Shown here in pieces: positions 54,475-62,449 of a stretch of DNA of 64,000 nucleotides. The notes under the pieces were generated by a model that saw only the letters and a list, made by a program, of their open reading frames with translations, was not told the DNA's origin and did no database searches. The position numbers and the translations under genes were made by a program. Each line of letters starts with the position of its first letter. Position 1 is the first letter of the stretch. This DNA is from Halostella limicola. GTDB lineage: Archaea > Halobacteriota > Halobacteria > Halobacteriales > Natronoarchaeaceae. Location of the stretch: the NCBI RefSeq assembly GCF_003675875.1, contig NZ_RCDI01000003.1, forward strand, positions 124,001 through 188,000, written 5' to 3'.

Positions 54475-55107
54475 ATGGACCGGGACCCCGCCGCGGTGCG
54501 CGACACCTACGACCGTATCGCCGGCCACTTCGCCGAGACCCGCGAGTACCCCTGGCCGGAGGTCGAGTCGTTCCTCGGTGACGCCCCCGACGGCGGCGTC
54601 GCGCTCGACCTCGGCTGCGGGAACGGCCGCCACGCGGAACTCCTCGCCGAGCGGCGCGACCGCGTCCTCGCCTGCGACCTCAGTCGGGGGCTCCTCGAAA
54701 CCGCCTGCGAGCGGGCGTCGAAACGCGGCTTCGACGCCGACCTCGTGCAGGCGGACGCGAGCGCGCTGCCGATCCGCGACGGCGCCGTCTCGGTCGCGGT
54801 GTACGTCGCCACGATCCACCACCTGCCCGAGCGCGACGCCCGCGTCGCGAGCCTGAACGAACTCGCTCGCGTCCTCGCTCCCGGCGGGCGCGCGCTCGTC
54901 AGCGCGTGGAGCACCGCCCACGACCGCTTCGACGCCGAGGCGGGGTTCGACACGACGGTCGACTGGACGCTCCCAGGCGGCGAGACCGTGCCGCGCTTCT
55001 ACCACATCTACGCGCCCGACGAGTTCGAGGCGGACCTCCGCGAGAGCGCCCTCGGCGTCCGGAGATCGTTCGTCTCCAGCGGGAACTGCTACGCCGTCGT
55101 CGAGTGA
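54475..55107 (+). CDS. SAM-dependent methyltransferase (Trm9/UbiE-like)
   Basis: 210 residues. Motif I is ALDLGCGNGRHAELL (about 44-58), followed by VLACDLSRGLL, VQADASALPIRDGAVSVAV, IHHLPERDARVASLNELARVLAPGGRALV. RFYHIYAPDEFEADL near the end resembles the Trm9/ALKBH8 group, which modifies the tRNA wobble uridine, but other acceptors are possible. It starts 24 nt after pilC and may be read through from it. Confidence 0.75.
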   Translation: MDRDPAAVRDTYDRIAGHFAETREYPWPEVESFLGDAPDGGVALDLGCGNGRHAELLAERRDRVLACDLSRGLLETACERASKRGFDADLVQADASALPIRDGAVSVAVYVATIHHLPERDARVASLNELARVLAPGGRALVSAWSTAHDRFDAEAGFDTTVDWTLPGGETVPRFYHIYAPDEFEADLRESALGVRRSFVSSGNCYAVVE

Positions 55108-55193
55108 GACGGCGGCCGACCGCGGCGGCCGGTCGCGCTCGCCGCACGACCGCTCTGGGTTTATCCCTCCCGAACGTCTACGATCTGGTAGTT

Positions 55194-56216
55194 ATGAGCC
55201 AGGAACTCCGGGAGTACGAGGTGGCGGTCGTCGGCGGCGGACCGGCCGGCCTGACGACAGCGCTGTACGCGACGCGACTCGGCCACGACACCGTCCTGAT
55301 CGACCGGGGCGGCGGCCGCGCCGCGATGATGCTCGACACGCACAACGTCATCGGCGTCACCGAGGACGTGTCGGGCAACGACCTCCTCGGTCGCGCGAGA
55401 GCGCAGATCGAGGGCTACGGCGCGGACATCCGTCAGGAACTCGTCACGGACGTGACCGACGTGAGCGGGGGCTCGGAGGACCCGCTGTTCCGGTTAGAGA
55501 CCGGCGACGGGGAGTACGCCGCGGACCGCGTCGTCCTCGCCACGGGGTTCACGGACGCCCGGCCCGACCCGCCGCTCCCGCGGACGGGACGCGGCCTGCA
55601 CTACTGCCTCCACTGCGACGCCTACATGTTCGTCGACGAGTCCGTCTTCGTGATGGGCCACGGCGACAGCGCCGCCTACGTGGCGATGATCATGCTCAAC
55701 TTCACCGACGAGGTGGACCTCCTGCTCGACGGCGACGACCCCACGTGGAGCGACGAGACGGACGAACTCCTCCGCGCCCACCCCGTCGACGTCGTCGAGG
55801 AGGAAGTCACCGGCACGTTCCAGGACGAGGACGACCCCGACTGGCTCGGCGGACTGGAGTTCTCGGACGGCACCACCCGCGAGTACCGCGGCGGGTTCCC
55901 GATGTACGGGTCGAACTACAACAACGACCTCGCCGCCGACCTCGGCGCCGACATCAACGACGACGGCACCGTCGCGGTGGACGACCACGGCCGCACCAGC
56001 GTCGACGGCCTCTACGCCGTCGGCGACCTGACGCCCGGCCACAACCAGATCCCCGTCGCGATGGGCCAGGGCGCGAAGGCCGGCATCGCGATCCACAAGG
56101 ACCTCCGGACCTTCCCGAAGTCGCTGGACGAACTCGACGAGGCGGTTGACGAGGCCGAGGTCCCCGCCATCTCGCCGGACCTCCGCGAGACCGCCCGCGC
56201 CCACGGCGACGACTGA
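55194..56216 (+). CDS. Thioredoxin-reductase-like flavoprotein
   Basis: 340 residues. FAD loop VVGGGPAGLTTALYA near 11-25, VVLATGFTDARP, and YAVGDLTPGHNQIPVAMGQG at the C-terminus match the TrxR/AhpF group. HYCLHCDAYMFVDESV (about 140) gives a CxxC pair at the place of the redox disulphide, with Leu-His between the cysteines. Between, FVMGHGDSAAYVAMIM is a poor match to the NADPH GxGxxA loop, so the donor may differ. ATG 55194 follows a plausible start region; the frame upstream is the shadow of the methyltransferase. Confidence 0.8.
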   Translation: MSQELREYEVAVVGGGPAGLTTALYATRLGHDTVLIDRGGGRAAMMLDTHNVIGVTEDVSGNDLLGRARAQIEGYGADIRQELVTDVTDVSGGSEDPLFRLETGDGEYAADRVVLATGFTDARPDPPLPRTGRGLHYCLHCDAYMFVDESVFVMGHGDSAAYVAMIMLNFTDEVDLLLDGDDPTWSDETDELLRAHPVDVVEEEVTGTFQDEDDPDWLGGLEFSDGTTREYRGGFPMYGSNYNNDLAADLGADINDDGTVAVDDHGRTSVDGLYAVGDLTPGHNQIPVAMGQGAKAGIAIHKDLRTFPKSLDELDEAVDEAEVPAISPDLRETARAHGDD

Positions 56217-56270
56217 AAAGGATAACACCCTTATTGCAGGGCGATTTAGCGGTGGGTGAGCGCTTGCGTG

Positions 56271-56347
56271 CGCGAGTGAGCGAAGCGCGCCGGTGTTGAG
56301 ACGGACGGAGTCCGTCGATCCACGGCGCGAGTGAGCATAGCGAACGA
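56271..56347. repeat. Imperfect direct repeat of the tRNA-Gly 5' flank
   Basis: CGCGAGTGAGCGAAGC then GCGCCGGTG (56271-56295) is echoed by CGCGAGTGAGCATAGCGAACGA (56326-56347), which leads into the GCGCCGGTG of the real tRNA. The first copy therefore includes the first nine bases of the tRNA without the rest. A short inverted repeat (GACGGA / TCCGTC) lies between. Confidence 0.6.
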
Positions 56348-56418
56348 GCGCCGGTGGTCTAGTGGCAGGACCTGAGCCTTCCAAGCTCATGGCCCGGGTT
56401 CAAATCCCGGCCGGCGCA
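56348..56418 (+). tRNA. tRNA-Gly (anticodon TCC)
   Basis: Acceptor GCGCCGG pairs with CCGGCGC, discriminator A. The anticodon stem TGAGC/GCTCA encloses CTTCCAA with anticodon TCC. The T-arm is CCGGG-TTCAAAT-CCCGG. 71 nt, no intron, CCA not encoded. Confidence 0.95.
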
Positions 56419-56454
56419 TGATTGTCTCGAACGGACGTGAGAGACATCACCGTC

Positions 56455-56526
56455 ACGCCGGTGATTTGAACTACGCGAGACGAGCGTAGCGAGTCTCGCC
56501 ATCGAGTTCAAACCCCGGCCGGCGCA
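56455..56526 (+). pseudogene. Degenerate tRNA-Gly copy
   Basis: 72 nt, 36 nt after tRNA-Gly. It begins ACGCCGGTG and ends GTTCAAACCCCGGCCGGCGCA, which copies the tRNA's 5' end and last 21 bases with one change each. CGCCGG can still pair with CCGGCG. The T-stem is broken (TCGAG against CCCGG), and the D and anticodon arms are replaced by an inverted repeat GCGAGAC...GTCTCGC (56478-56500). It cannot be a working tRNA. Confidence 0.65.
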
Positions 56527-56626
56527 CTTTCTGCCGATCAGTTCTGCTTCGAGTCGGCCCCCTACAGCGTTTCTCCCGTTCTGTGTTCCCGCCGCCCGCA
56601 ATCTTGGTGTTTGGTAACAACCAACA

Positions 56627-57412
56627 ATGACTATGTTGCATCGCGAACTAGTTCCCCGCGCCATGCAGGCCCAACAGCGACTGCAGTTCGACAGCGAGGA
56701 CCGAAAGCGCCTGTACGAGCACGTCGAGCGCAACGGGGCCGTCGAGCGCGACGAGTTGGACGAGGCGTTCGGGATGGACCGGGACCGGATCGACGAGGAG
56801 CTCTCGGCGCTGGAGGCGGACGGATACCTCGAAGAGCGCGACGGGATCTATCGCATCGCGGTCGACCTCGGGGAGGAGCTGACCTACGAGGCCGACGGGG
56901 TCGAAGTGACCATCCGCCCGGCGGAGCAGTCCGACCTCACGGGGCTGGTGGGAGTCATGCGCGAGGTCGCGGAGGAGGACGCCTACCTGACCGCCGAGAC
57001 CGTGGTGGACCTGCTCGACCACGAGGAGGTCGTCTTCCGGAACAACGACGTCGAGTCGCGGACGTTCTTCGTCGCGACCGTCGCGGGCGACGTGGTCGGC
57101 TGGGTCCACCTCCAGTCGCCCAACTTCGAGAAGCTGCAACACACCGCGGAGCTGACGATCGGGGTCCTCGACGAGTACCGCGGCCACGGCATCGGGAGCC
57201 ACCTCATGGAGCGGGGCCTCGAGTGGGCCGAGTCGAGCGGCTACGAGAAGGTGTACCAGAGCCTGCCGGCGACGAACCAGGAGGCGGTCCGGTTCCTGGA
57301 GCAGCACCGCTGGGAGACCGAAGCGATCCGGCGGGCGCACTACAAGATCGACGACGAGTACGTCGCCGAGCAGCAGATGGCCGTCATGCTCAGCCAGCCC
57401 GAACTGGTCTGA
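56627..57412 (+). CDS. Winged-helix/GNAT acetyltransferase fusion
   Basis: 261 residues. Residues about 18-75 form a winged helix (DRKRLYEHVERNGAVERDELDEAFGMDRDRIDEELSALEADGYL region). Residues about 90-245 are a GNAT domain: LTIGVLDEYRGHGIGSHLMERGLEWAE carries the acetyl-CoA loop R-G-H-G-I-G, and ATNQEAVRFLEQHRW the last helix. ATG 56627 is used; ATG 56663 is an alternative. The combination suggests an acetyltransferase whose activity is linked to DNA or a ligand. The acceptor is unknown. Confidence 0.75.
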   Translation: MTMLHRELVPRAMQAQQRLQFDSEDRKRLYEHVERNGAVERDELDEAFGMDRDRIDEELSALEADGYLEERDGIYRIAVDLGEELTYEADGVEVTIRPAEQSDLTGLVGVMREVAEEDAYLTAETVVDLLDHEEVVFRNNDVESRTFFVATVAGDVVGWVHLQSPNFEKLQHTAELTIGVLDEYRGHGIGSHLMERGLEWAESSGYEKVYQSLPATNQEAVRFLEQHRWETEAIRRAHYKIDDEYVAEQQMAVMLSQPELV

Positions 57413-57490
57413 GGCGGCGAGAGCCGCGGCGTGGTACCGCCTCTCGTCCCCGCGGTAGCTTCAAGACCGACGGCCCGGAACCGACGAGCG

Positions 57491-58144
57491 ATGGAGGACG
57501 CCGACGACGCCGTCGCCGACCTGGAGGCGTACTGCGAGTTCGACGAGAACCGCGTGTACCTGTTTCTCGCCATCGCGCGGTCGAAGGAGAACCCACACGT
57601 CGACGGCGGGTCCGAGGTCACGTTCCGCGAAGTGGTCAGGGACGAGGCGGACGTCCGCCGCAAGTACGACAGGCTCCGGACCCTGACGCGGGGATACCAG
57701 ACCGAATTCGGCGAGTCGCTGACCTTCCGCCTGTACGTCACCGCCAACGCGCGAAACGCCGTGGACGCCTTCTTCAACTTCCGTGAGCGCACCGACGACT
57801 GGGTCCGGGACCGGTTCAAGGGCGACGAGGTCGCGCCGCGGAAGTTCAAGCGGGTGGACGGGTACTGGAAGTCCGAACTGCAGAAGCCGGCGGCGAGAGA
57901 CGAGACGCGGTTCGTCTTCGACCTCGACGACGCGTCGGCGGCGGACCGCGAGCGGATCGTCTCGGCGCTGTCAGAGCGGACGACGGTGGCCACGTGGCGG
58001 GAGACGCCCAACGGCTACCACGTCGTCGCCGAGCCGTTCAACTACAACGACCTGCACGTCGACGTCGACTACGAACTGAAGACGGACGCCCTGCTGTACG
58101 TGACCTACCTGACCCGCGCGGAGGGCGGCACCGCGGCCGAGTAG
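57491..58144 (+). CDS. DUF5784-like protein with primase-like acidic and His motifs
   Basis: 217 residues. The C-terminal half reads TRFVFDLDDAS, then ETPNGYHVVAEPFNYND, then LHVDVDYELKTDALLYV. This spacing of hydrophobic-D-x-D, GYH and a later hydrophobic-D-x-D is like archaeo-eukaryotic primase-type cores, and similar TPNGYH stretches occur in viral proteins. The N-terminal half (YLFLAIARSKENPH; LTFRLYVTANARNAVDAFF) is not assigned. The protein is conserved in haloarchaea with no known role. The primase link is my inference. Confidence 0.55.
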   Translation: MEDADDAVADLEAYCEFDENRVYLFLAIARSKENPHVDGGSEVTFREVVRDEADVRRKYDRLRTLTRGYQTEFGESLTFRLYVTANARNAVDAFFNFRERTDDWVRDRFKGDEVAPRKFKRVDGYWKSELQKPAARDETRFVFDLDDASAADRERIVSALSERTTVATWRETPNGYHVVAEPFNYNDLHVDVDYELKTDALLYVTYLTRAEGGTAAE

Positions 58145-58164
58145 GCTGGCGGGAGAAGCAGTAC

Positions 58165-59229
58165 TCAGAGCAGTCGTTCCTCGCCGGTTTCGGCGGCCCG
58201 GTAGGCGTTCTGTACGATCCGGAGGTCGGCGAGGCCCTCCTCGCCGTCGGACTCGCAGCCGCCGCCGTCGAGGACGCAGTTGGCGAAGTAGTCGAACTCC
58301 TCGCGCACCTCGTCGACGACCGGACCGGTGTACTCCGTGCGCGAGTCGCCGCGCTCGATCACGATCTCCTGGGCGGTGTGACCTCCGAACGGGTCGCGGA
58401 TCAGGACCTGGCCGTCGGTGCCGAGCACCTGCAGTCGGCTGTCCGGGTGCGCGTTGAAGCTGGCGGTACAGGAGGCCGTCGTGCCCCCGACAAACGTCAG
58501 GAGCACGGCGGCGTGTTCCTCGACGAGGTCGAACGGCGGGCCCGGCGAGGTGGTGTCGGCCTGCACGCTGACCGGGGTGGCATCCAGCAGGAACCGGCTC
58601 GTGTTCAGCGGGTAGATGCCGAGATCGATCAGCGCGCCGCCGCCAGCGACCGCAGGGTCGAGCCGCCACGTGTCCCGCCCGACGTTTTCGAGCAATCGGG
58701 TGGAGAAACCGCCGTGGACCTGCACCGGGTCGCCGATCACCCCGTCGCGGATCGCCTCGCGCATCCGCCGGATCGACGGCTCCGTGCGGAGTCGATAGGC
58801 GGTCATCAGTACGACGCCGGCGTCATTACAGGCCCGGACCATCCGCTCTGCGGCGTCGACGTCCGCCGCGAGCGGTTTCTCGCAGAGGACGTGCTTGCCG
58901 AGCCGCGCGGCGGCCTCGGCGTAGTCGTCGTGGTACGCCGGCGGTGTCGACACGTAGACGGCGTCGTAGGCGTCGGCGCCCTCCCCGTCCTCGAACGCCT
59001 CGTAAGTGAGCGTCCGAGCGACGCCGTACTCGTCGGCGAGGGTTTGGGCTTTCTCCGGCGAACCGCTGACGAGGACCGTCGTCTCGCAGAACTCCGCGTC
59101 CCGGATCGCCGGCAGCGCGCGGTTCCGCGCGAACCCCCCGAGACCGACGACCGCCATCCGGACGGTCCCCCCGTCGGTCGTCTCCCAGTCGCGGCGGGTG
59201 AACCCCTCGAAGTAGCTCCCGAGATCCAT
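58165..59229 (-). CDS. Gfo/Idh/MocA oxidoreductase, D-xylose dehydrogenase-like
   Basis: 354 residues. The NADP-binding fold starts RMAVVGLGGFARNRALPAI; the catalytic lysine is in HVLCEKPLAADV. The opening SYFEGFTRRDWETTDGGTVRMAV is as I know it from haloarchaeal xylose dehydrogenase (XDH/Gfo6), which oxidises D-xylose to xylonolactone with NADP. GGGALIDLGIYPLNTSRFLL near 195 completes the family. No other pentose genes are adjacent, so the substrate is likely but not certain. Confidence 0.78.
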   Translation of the reverse strand: MDLGSYFEGFTRRDWETTDGGTVRMAVVGLGGFARNRALPAIRDAEFCETTVLVSGSPEKAQTLADEYGVARTLTYEAFEDGEGADAYDAVYVSTPPAYHDDYAEAAARLGKHVLCEKPLAADVDAAERMVRACNDAGVVLMTAYRLRTEPSIRRMREAIRDGVIGDPVQVHGGFSTRLLENVGRDTWRLDPAVAGGGALIDLGIYPLNTSRFLLDATPVSVQADTTSPGPPFDLVEEHAAVLLTFVGGTTASCTASFNAHPDSRLQVLGTDGQVLIRDPFGGHTAQEIVIERGDSRTEYTGPVVDEVREEFDYFANCVLDGGGCESDGEEGLADLRIVQNAYRAAETGEERLL

Positions 59230-59372
59230 ATCTGATACTCGCGACTACGGCCCAGAAGCGTGTTAATTCTTGGCAGGAAATGCGTCGGTGGCGCACGACG
59301 CGCCGCGAAGGCCGCGCCAGCGGGTGAACTGCGACGGCAGCGAAACGCCGCGACGCCGGCGGCGTCCGACGG

Positions 59373-60164
59373 TTACGCCGCGCTTCCGTTGGTCGCCCGG
59401 TACGTCACCTCGACCGTCGCGCTGACGGTGAGCGGGCCAGGATCTATCTGGGTACTGGCGCCTTCACGCGCCGCGTCCTCGGTCATCGCTTCGAACGGCC
59501 CGAACCGGGGTTCGACGGTCGAGACAGAGTGAACGCCGTCGATCTGCAGGTCGGCGCTCGCGGCGATAGCGTCGGCCTGGGACCGAGCGCTGTCGACGGC
59601 GTTCGAGAGCGCCTCGTTGCGGAGTTCGCTGCGGGTCTCGTCTGAGAGGGTGAGCTGCACGCCCCGGACGGCGGACGCACCGTTCGACGTCGCCACGTCG
59701 AGGAGTTCGCCGGCACGGCTGACGTTGTCCACTTCGACCGCGAAGCCCTGTTCGGCCACGTAGTCGCCGGACGCGTTACGGGGGTCGAAGCGCCCCTCCT
59801 GATAGACGCTGTAGTCGGTGGTGCGGACCGCATCCTCGGAGACGTTGGCCTCGGTGAGCGCGGTCCGGAGGCGAGACGCGTTCTCCGCAGCCTGTCGGGT
59901 GGCGTTCTCCGGCGTCTCGGCGGTCGCGGCGACCGCGAGGAACAGGACCGCGGCGTCGGGTTGGGCCTGTGCCTCCCCGGTCGCCGTGACCGTAATCGTG
60001 CCCTCGGTGCTGGCGGCGGTCTGGTTACCGTCGGTCTCGTTACCGTCCTCCTGTATCGCGGCGTCGACCGGACCGGCCGTTCCGAGCCCGGCGACGGGGG
60101 CGACGGCGAGGACGCTGCACAGTGCGACCGCGAGTATCGCTTTGCGAGTGAGGTGCTGAACCAT
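59373..60164 (-). CDS. Exported SIMPL-domain (DUF541) protein
   Basis: 263 residues. A Sec signal (LTRKAILAVALCSVLAVAPVAGLG) leads to an Asn/Asp-rich linker and a SIMPL domain: GTITVTATGEAQAQPDAAVLFLAV, then DYSVYQEGRFD and TVSATVEVTYRA. Two halves of swapped beta-alpha units are visible, as in bacterial BP26-type proteins. The role is not known; outer-face oligomers are described for the family. Single gene. Confidence 0.85.
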   Translation of the reverse strand: MVQHLTRKAILAVALCSVLAVAPVAGLGTAGPVDAAIQEDGNETDGNQTAASTEGTITVTATGEAQAQPDAAVLFLAVAATAETPENATRQAAENASRLRTALTEANVSEDAVRTTDYSVYQEGRFDPRNASGDYVAEQGFAVEVDNVSRAGELLDVATSNGASAVRGVQLTLSDETRSELRNEALSNAVDSARSQADAIAASADLQIDGVHSVSTVEPRFGPFEAMTEDAAREGASTQIDPGPLTVSATVEVTYRATNGSAA

Positions 60165-60298
60165 GCCCGTCGAACTACGACGCCGAGGGTCGTATGCGAA
60201 ACCGCCGAGTCGTTACCGCCTGCCGGCCGGATAGCTACGGTTCACTGTGCGTTGCCTTCGTGACGCGGACCACCGGTCGGGAGACGGCGAGTTCCCGT

Positions 60299-60730
60299 TC
60301 AGCCGTGGTTCCGGCCGAACCGCGAGCGGGCCCCGTACGACCGGTCGGCGGCACTCGGATCGGTCGAAGACGACGCCAGTGACCGGGCGTAGTCGGTGAC
60401 TCGCTCCCACTGCGAGTCGTCGGCGGCGTACACCGGGTCGGCGTCGTCCGCGACGCCGTCGAGGTAGGTCCCGATTTCGCGGAGGTACGTCGCCGGCCCG
60501 CCGGGGATGCGGTCGACGGCGACGAACCCCTTCGTCTCGAACTCGGCTTCGAGCCGGGCGTCGCCGTCCTCGGTGCGGAGGACGTTCGTCCGCTCGACGA
60601 TCTCGATACGGTCGCCGCGCCAGTAGTGAGCGAAGTGGTAGGCGTCGACGCCGAGCAGCCGCTGACCGCGGAACTCGGCGGGGTACTCGGGGGGCTCTTC
60701 GCGAACAGGGATGGGGTCATCGTCGAACAT
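60299..60730 (-). CDS. Uncharacterised haloarchaeal protein
   Basis: 143 residues from ATG 60730. RLLGVDAYHFAHYWRGDRIEIVERTNVLRTEDG and FETKGFVAVDRIPGGPATYLREIGTYLDGV suggest a small alpha-beta fold; the tail is Arg/Ser-rich and variable. I do not recognise the family. Its promoter overlaps a perfect palindrome (60746-60767), so its expression is probably controlled. Confidence 0.6.
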   Translation of the reverse strand: MFDDDPIPVREEPPEYPAEFRGQRLLGVDAYHFAHYWRGDRIEIVERTNVLRTEDGDARLEAEFETKGFVAVDRIPGGPATYLREIGTYLDGVADDADPVYAADDSQWERVTDYARSLASSSTDPSAADRSYGARSRFGRNHG

Positions 60731-60745
60731 TCTAATACTATCAGT

Positions 60746-60767
60746 TATACTCTGCCGTGAGAGTATA
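60746..60767. promoter_or_regulatory. Perfect inverted repeat over the promoter of the gene at 60299-60730
   Basis: TATACTCT-GCCGTG-AGAGTATA: eight-base arms, six-base centre, 16 nt before the ATG at 60730. Each arm contains a TATA-like stretch, so a dimer bound here would block the promoter directly. The proximal arm sits at the distance expected of a TATA box for a leaderless transcript. Confidence 0.6.
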
Positions 60768-61084
60768 TCTTCAGATAATCCTAAGCGGCCGCCCACGTAT
60801 AAGCACCGCGCTGGTGGTAAGCTTTCGCGCACGACCGTCACCGTCCGCCGTCGGGCGGACTGGGTATCGTGGCGACTGCGGCGCTCAGCGTAGTCCACGG
60901 CGCCCGGCGACGGAGTATTGCTTCCCGCACCCACACGCGATCAGTCGGTGTGCCGGGGGCATCGGTACACGACGCCGTCGAGACGTTTGGGCGTGAATAT
61001 CGCAGTCGTCGGGGGCGCTGCGGGCGTGGTTGTGCCCGTTCGTCGCAAGTCCTTTACCGGGCAGGACCGTATCCCCGGCGTAAA
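60768..61084. other. Intergenic stretch without a recognisable gene
   Basis: With the palindrome this makes about 354 nt between divergent genes. It has a CGTATAAGC patch (60793-60801) and a GTAAAATGG start region near 61083. No open frame has normal haloarchaeal amino-acid composition, and I could not fold a known RNA from it. The last 30 nt probably hold the promoter for the regulator at 61085. Confidence 0.5.
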
Positions 61085-61486
61085 ATGGCTGGTTCGATGT
61101 CGGACCACCTCGAACGGGAGATGGAGTGCGAGGGGCTGTTGCACTGCCTCCACGGCCTCAAGGAACTCGACCGCGAGTGCTTTCTGGTGCTCGTCGACAG
61201 CGCGGAGCCGCTGACGGTCGACGAGGTCGCCGAGCGGGTCGACCGCGAGCGGTCGACGGCCTACCGGTCGATCCAGCGGCTGGTCAACACCGGCTTCGTC
61301 CAGAAAGAGCAGGTGAACTACAAGCAAGGCGGCTACTACCACGTCTTCTACCCCACGGACCCCGACGAGCTGGCCGACGAGATGCAGCGGCTCCTGAACG
61401 ACTGGTACGCGCAGATGGGCCAGCTCATCCACGAGTTCCGCGAGAAGTACCGCCGCCGGGCCGAGGAATCGCAGGCGGCCGAGTGA
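61085..61486 (+). CDS. HTH regulator (TrmB/MarR-like)
   Basis: 133 residues. A short N-terminal helix (ECEGLLHCLHGLKELDRECFLVLV) leads to a winged helix: LTVDEVAERVDRERSTAYRSIQRLVNTGFVQKEQVNYKQGGYYHVFY. The C-terminal helix (DEMQRLLNDWYAQMGQLIHEF) can dimerise. ATG 61085 or 61097 may be used. Uridine phosphorylase follows 50 nt later on the same strand and might be a target, though this regulator type is also found alone. Confidence 0.8.
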   Translation: MAGSMSDHLEREMECEGLLHCLHGLKELDRECFLVLVDSAEPLTVDEVAERVDRERSTAYRSIQRLVNTGFVQKEQVNYKQGGYYHVFYPTDPDELADEMQRLLNDWYAQMGQLIHEFREKYRRRAEESQAAE

Positions 61487-61536
61487 CGCGGCGTCGACCG
61501 CAGGGCTATTTAGCGGTCCCTCTCGAAACCCCGCGC

Positions 61537-62358
61537 ATGCCAGGGGACAGCGAGGACCCGAACGAAGACGTACAGTACCATCTCGGCGTCGCCTCCGACG
61601 ACGTCGCCGACGCCGTTCTCCTGCCCGGGAACCCCGAGCGCATCGAGAAGATCACGGCCCTGTGGGACGAGGCCGAGGAGCGCGGCCACCACCGCGAGTA
61701 CCGCACCGTCACCGGCTCCTACGACGGCGCGCCGATCAGCGTCACCTCGACCGGCATCGGCAGCCCCTCCGCGGCCATCGCCGTCGAAGAGCTCGCCCGC
61801 ATCGGCGTCGACACCTACATCCGCGTCGGCTCCTGCGGCTCCATCAAGCCCGAGGCCGAGGTCGGCGACCTCGTCATCACGACTGGCGCGGTCCGTCAGG
61901 AGGGTACCAGCGCGGAGTACGTCCGCGAGGACTACCCCGCCAACGCGAACCACGAAGTCGTCTCCGCGCTCGTCGCCGCCGCCGAGCGCCTCGGCTACGA
62001 CTACCACACCGGCATCACGACGAGCACCGACTCCTTCTACGCCGGCCAGGGCCGCCCCGGGTTCGAGGGGTTCGAGGCCGCCGGCAGCGACGAACTGATC
62101 GAGAGCCTGAAGGAGGCGAACGTCACGAACTTCGAGATGGAGGCGAGCGCCATCCTCACGCTCGCGAACATCTACGGCCTCCGGGCCGGCGCGGTCTGCT
62201 CCGTCTACGCCAACCGCGAGACCGGCGAGTTCCGCACCGAAGGCGAGAGCCGCGCCGCCGAGACGGCCTCGCTCGCCGTCAAACTCCTCGCGAAGATGGA
62301 CGAGAAGAAGGCCGAAGCCGGCGTCGACGAGTGGCACGCCGAGCTGAGTTTGGACTGA
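61537..62358 (+). CDS. udp: Uridine phosphorylase
   Basis: 273 residues. Splits uridine with phosphate to uracil and ribose 1-phosphate. LLPGNPERIEKI, VTSTGIGSPSAAIAVEEL, YIRVGSCGSIKPE and TNFEMEASAIL are the NP-I family motifs for phosphate and nucleoside. ATG 61537 gives MPGDSEDPNEDVQYHLGV. It follows the HTH regulator gene and meets ndh tail-to-tail across a repeat-bearing gap. Cytidine deaminase at 46579 would feed it. Confidence 0.93.
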   Translation: MPGDSEDPNEDVQYHLGVASDDVADAVLLPGNPERIEKITALWDEAEERGHHREYRTVTGSYDGAPISVTSTGIGSPSAAIAVEELARIGVDTYIRVGSCGSIKPEAEVGDLVITTGAVRQEGTSAEYVREDYPANANHEVVSALVAAAERLGYDYHTGITTSTDSFYAGQGRPGFEGFEAAGSDELIESLKEANVTNFEMEASAILTLANIYGLRAGAVCSVYANRETGEFRTEGESRAAETASLAVKLLAKMDEKKAEAGVDEWHAELSLD

Positions 62359-62449
62359 CGGCTCTTCTACCGTCGTTCGGCCGCGAGGAACCGCTTCGCC
62401 GCGCGAAGCGTGTTCCGAGTCGGGGGAGGGCAGGCCTACGGATAACCGA

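Noticed and set aside
52264-55005. 913-codon minus-strand frame over pilC and the methyltransferase
   Set aside because: Shadow of two genes with clear motifs; low-complexity basic and acidic runs only.
60731-61084. Possible stable RNA in the longest gap
   Set aside because: I tried to see SRP RNA, RNase P RNA or a tRNA in the gap and found no matching core; only the promoter palindrome is convincing.
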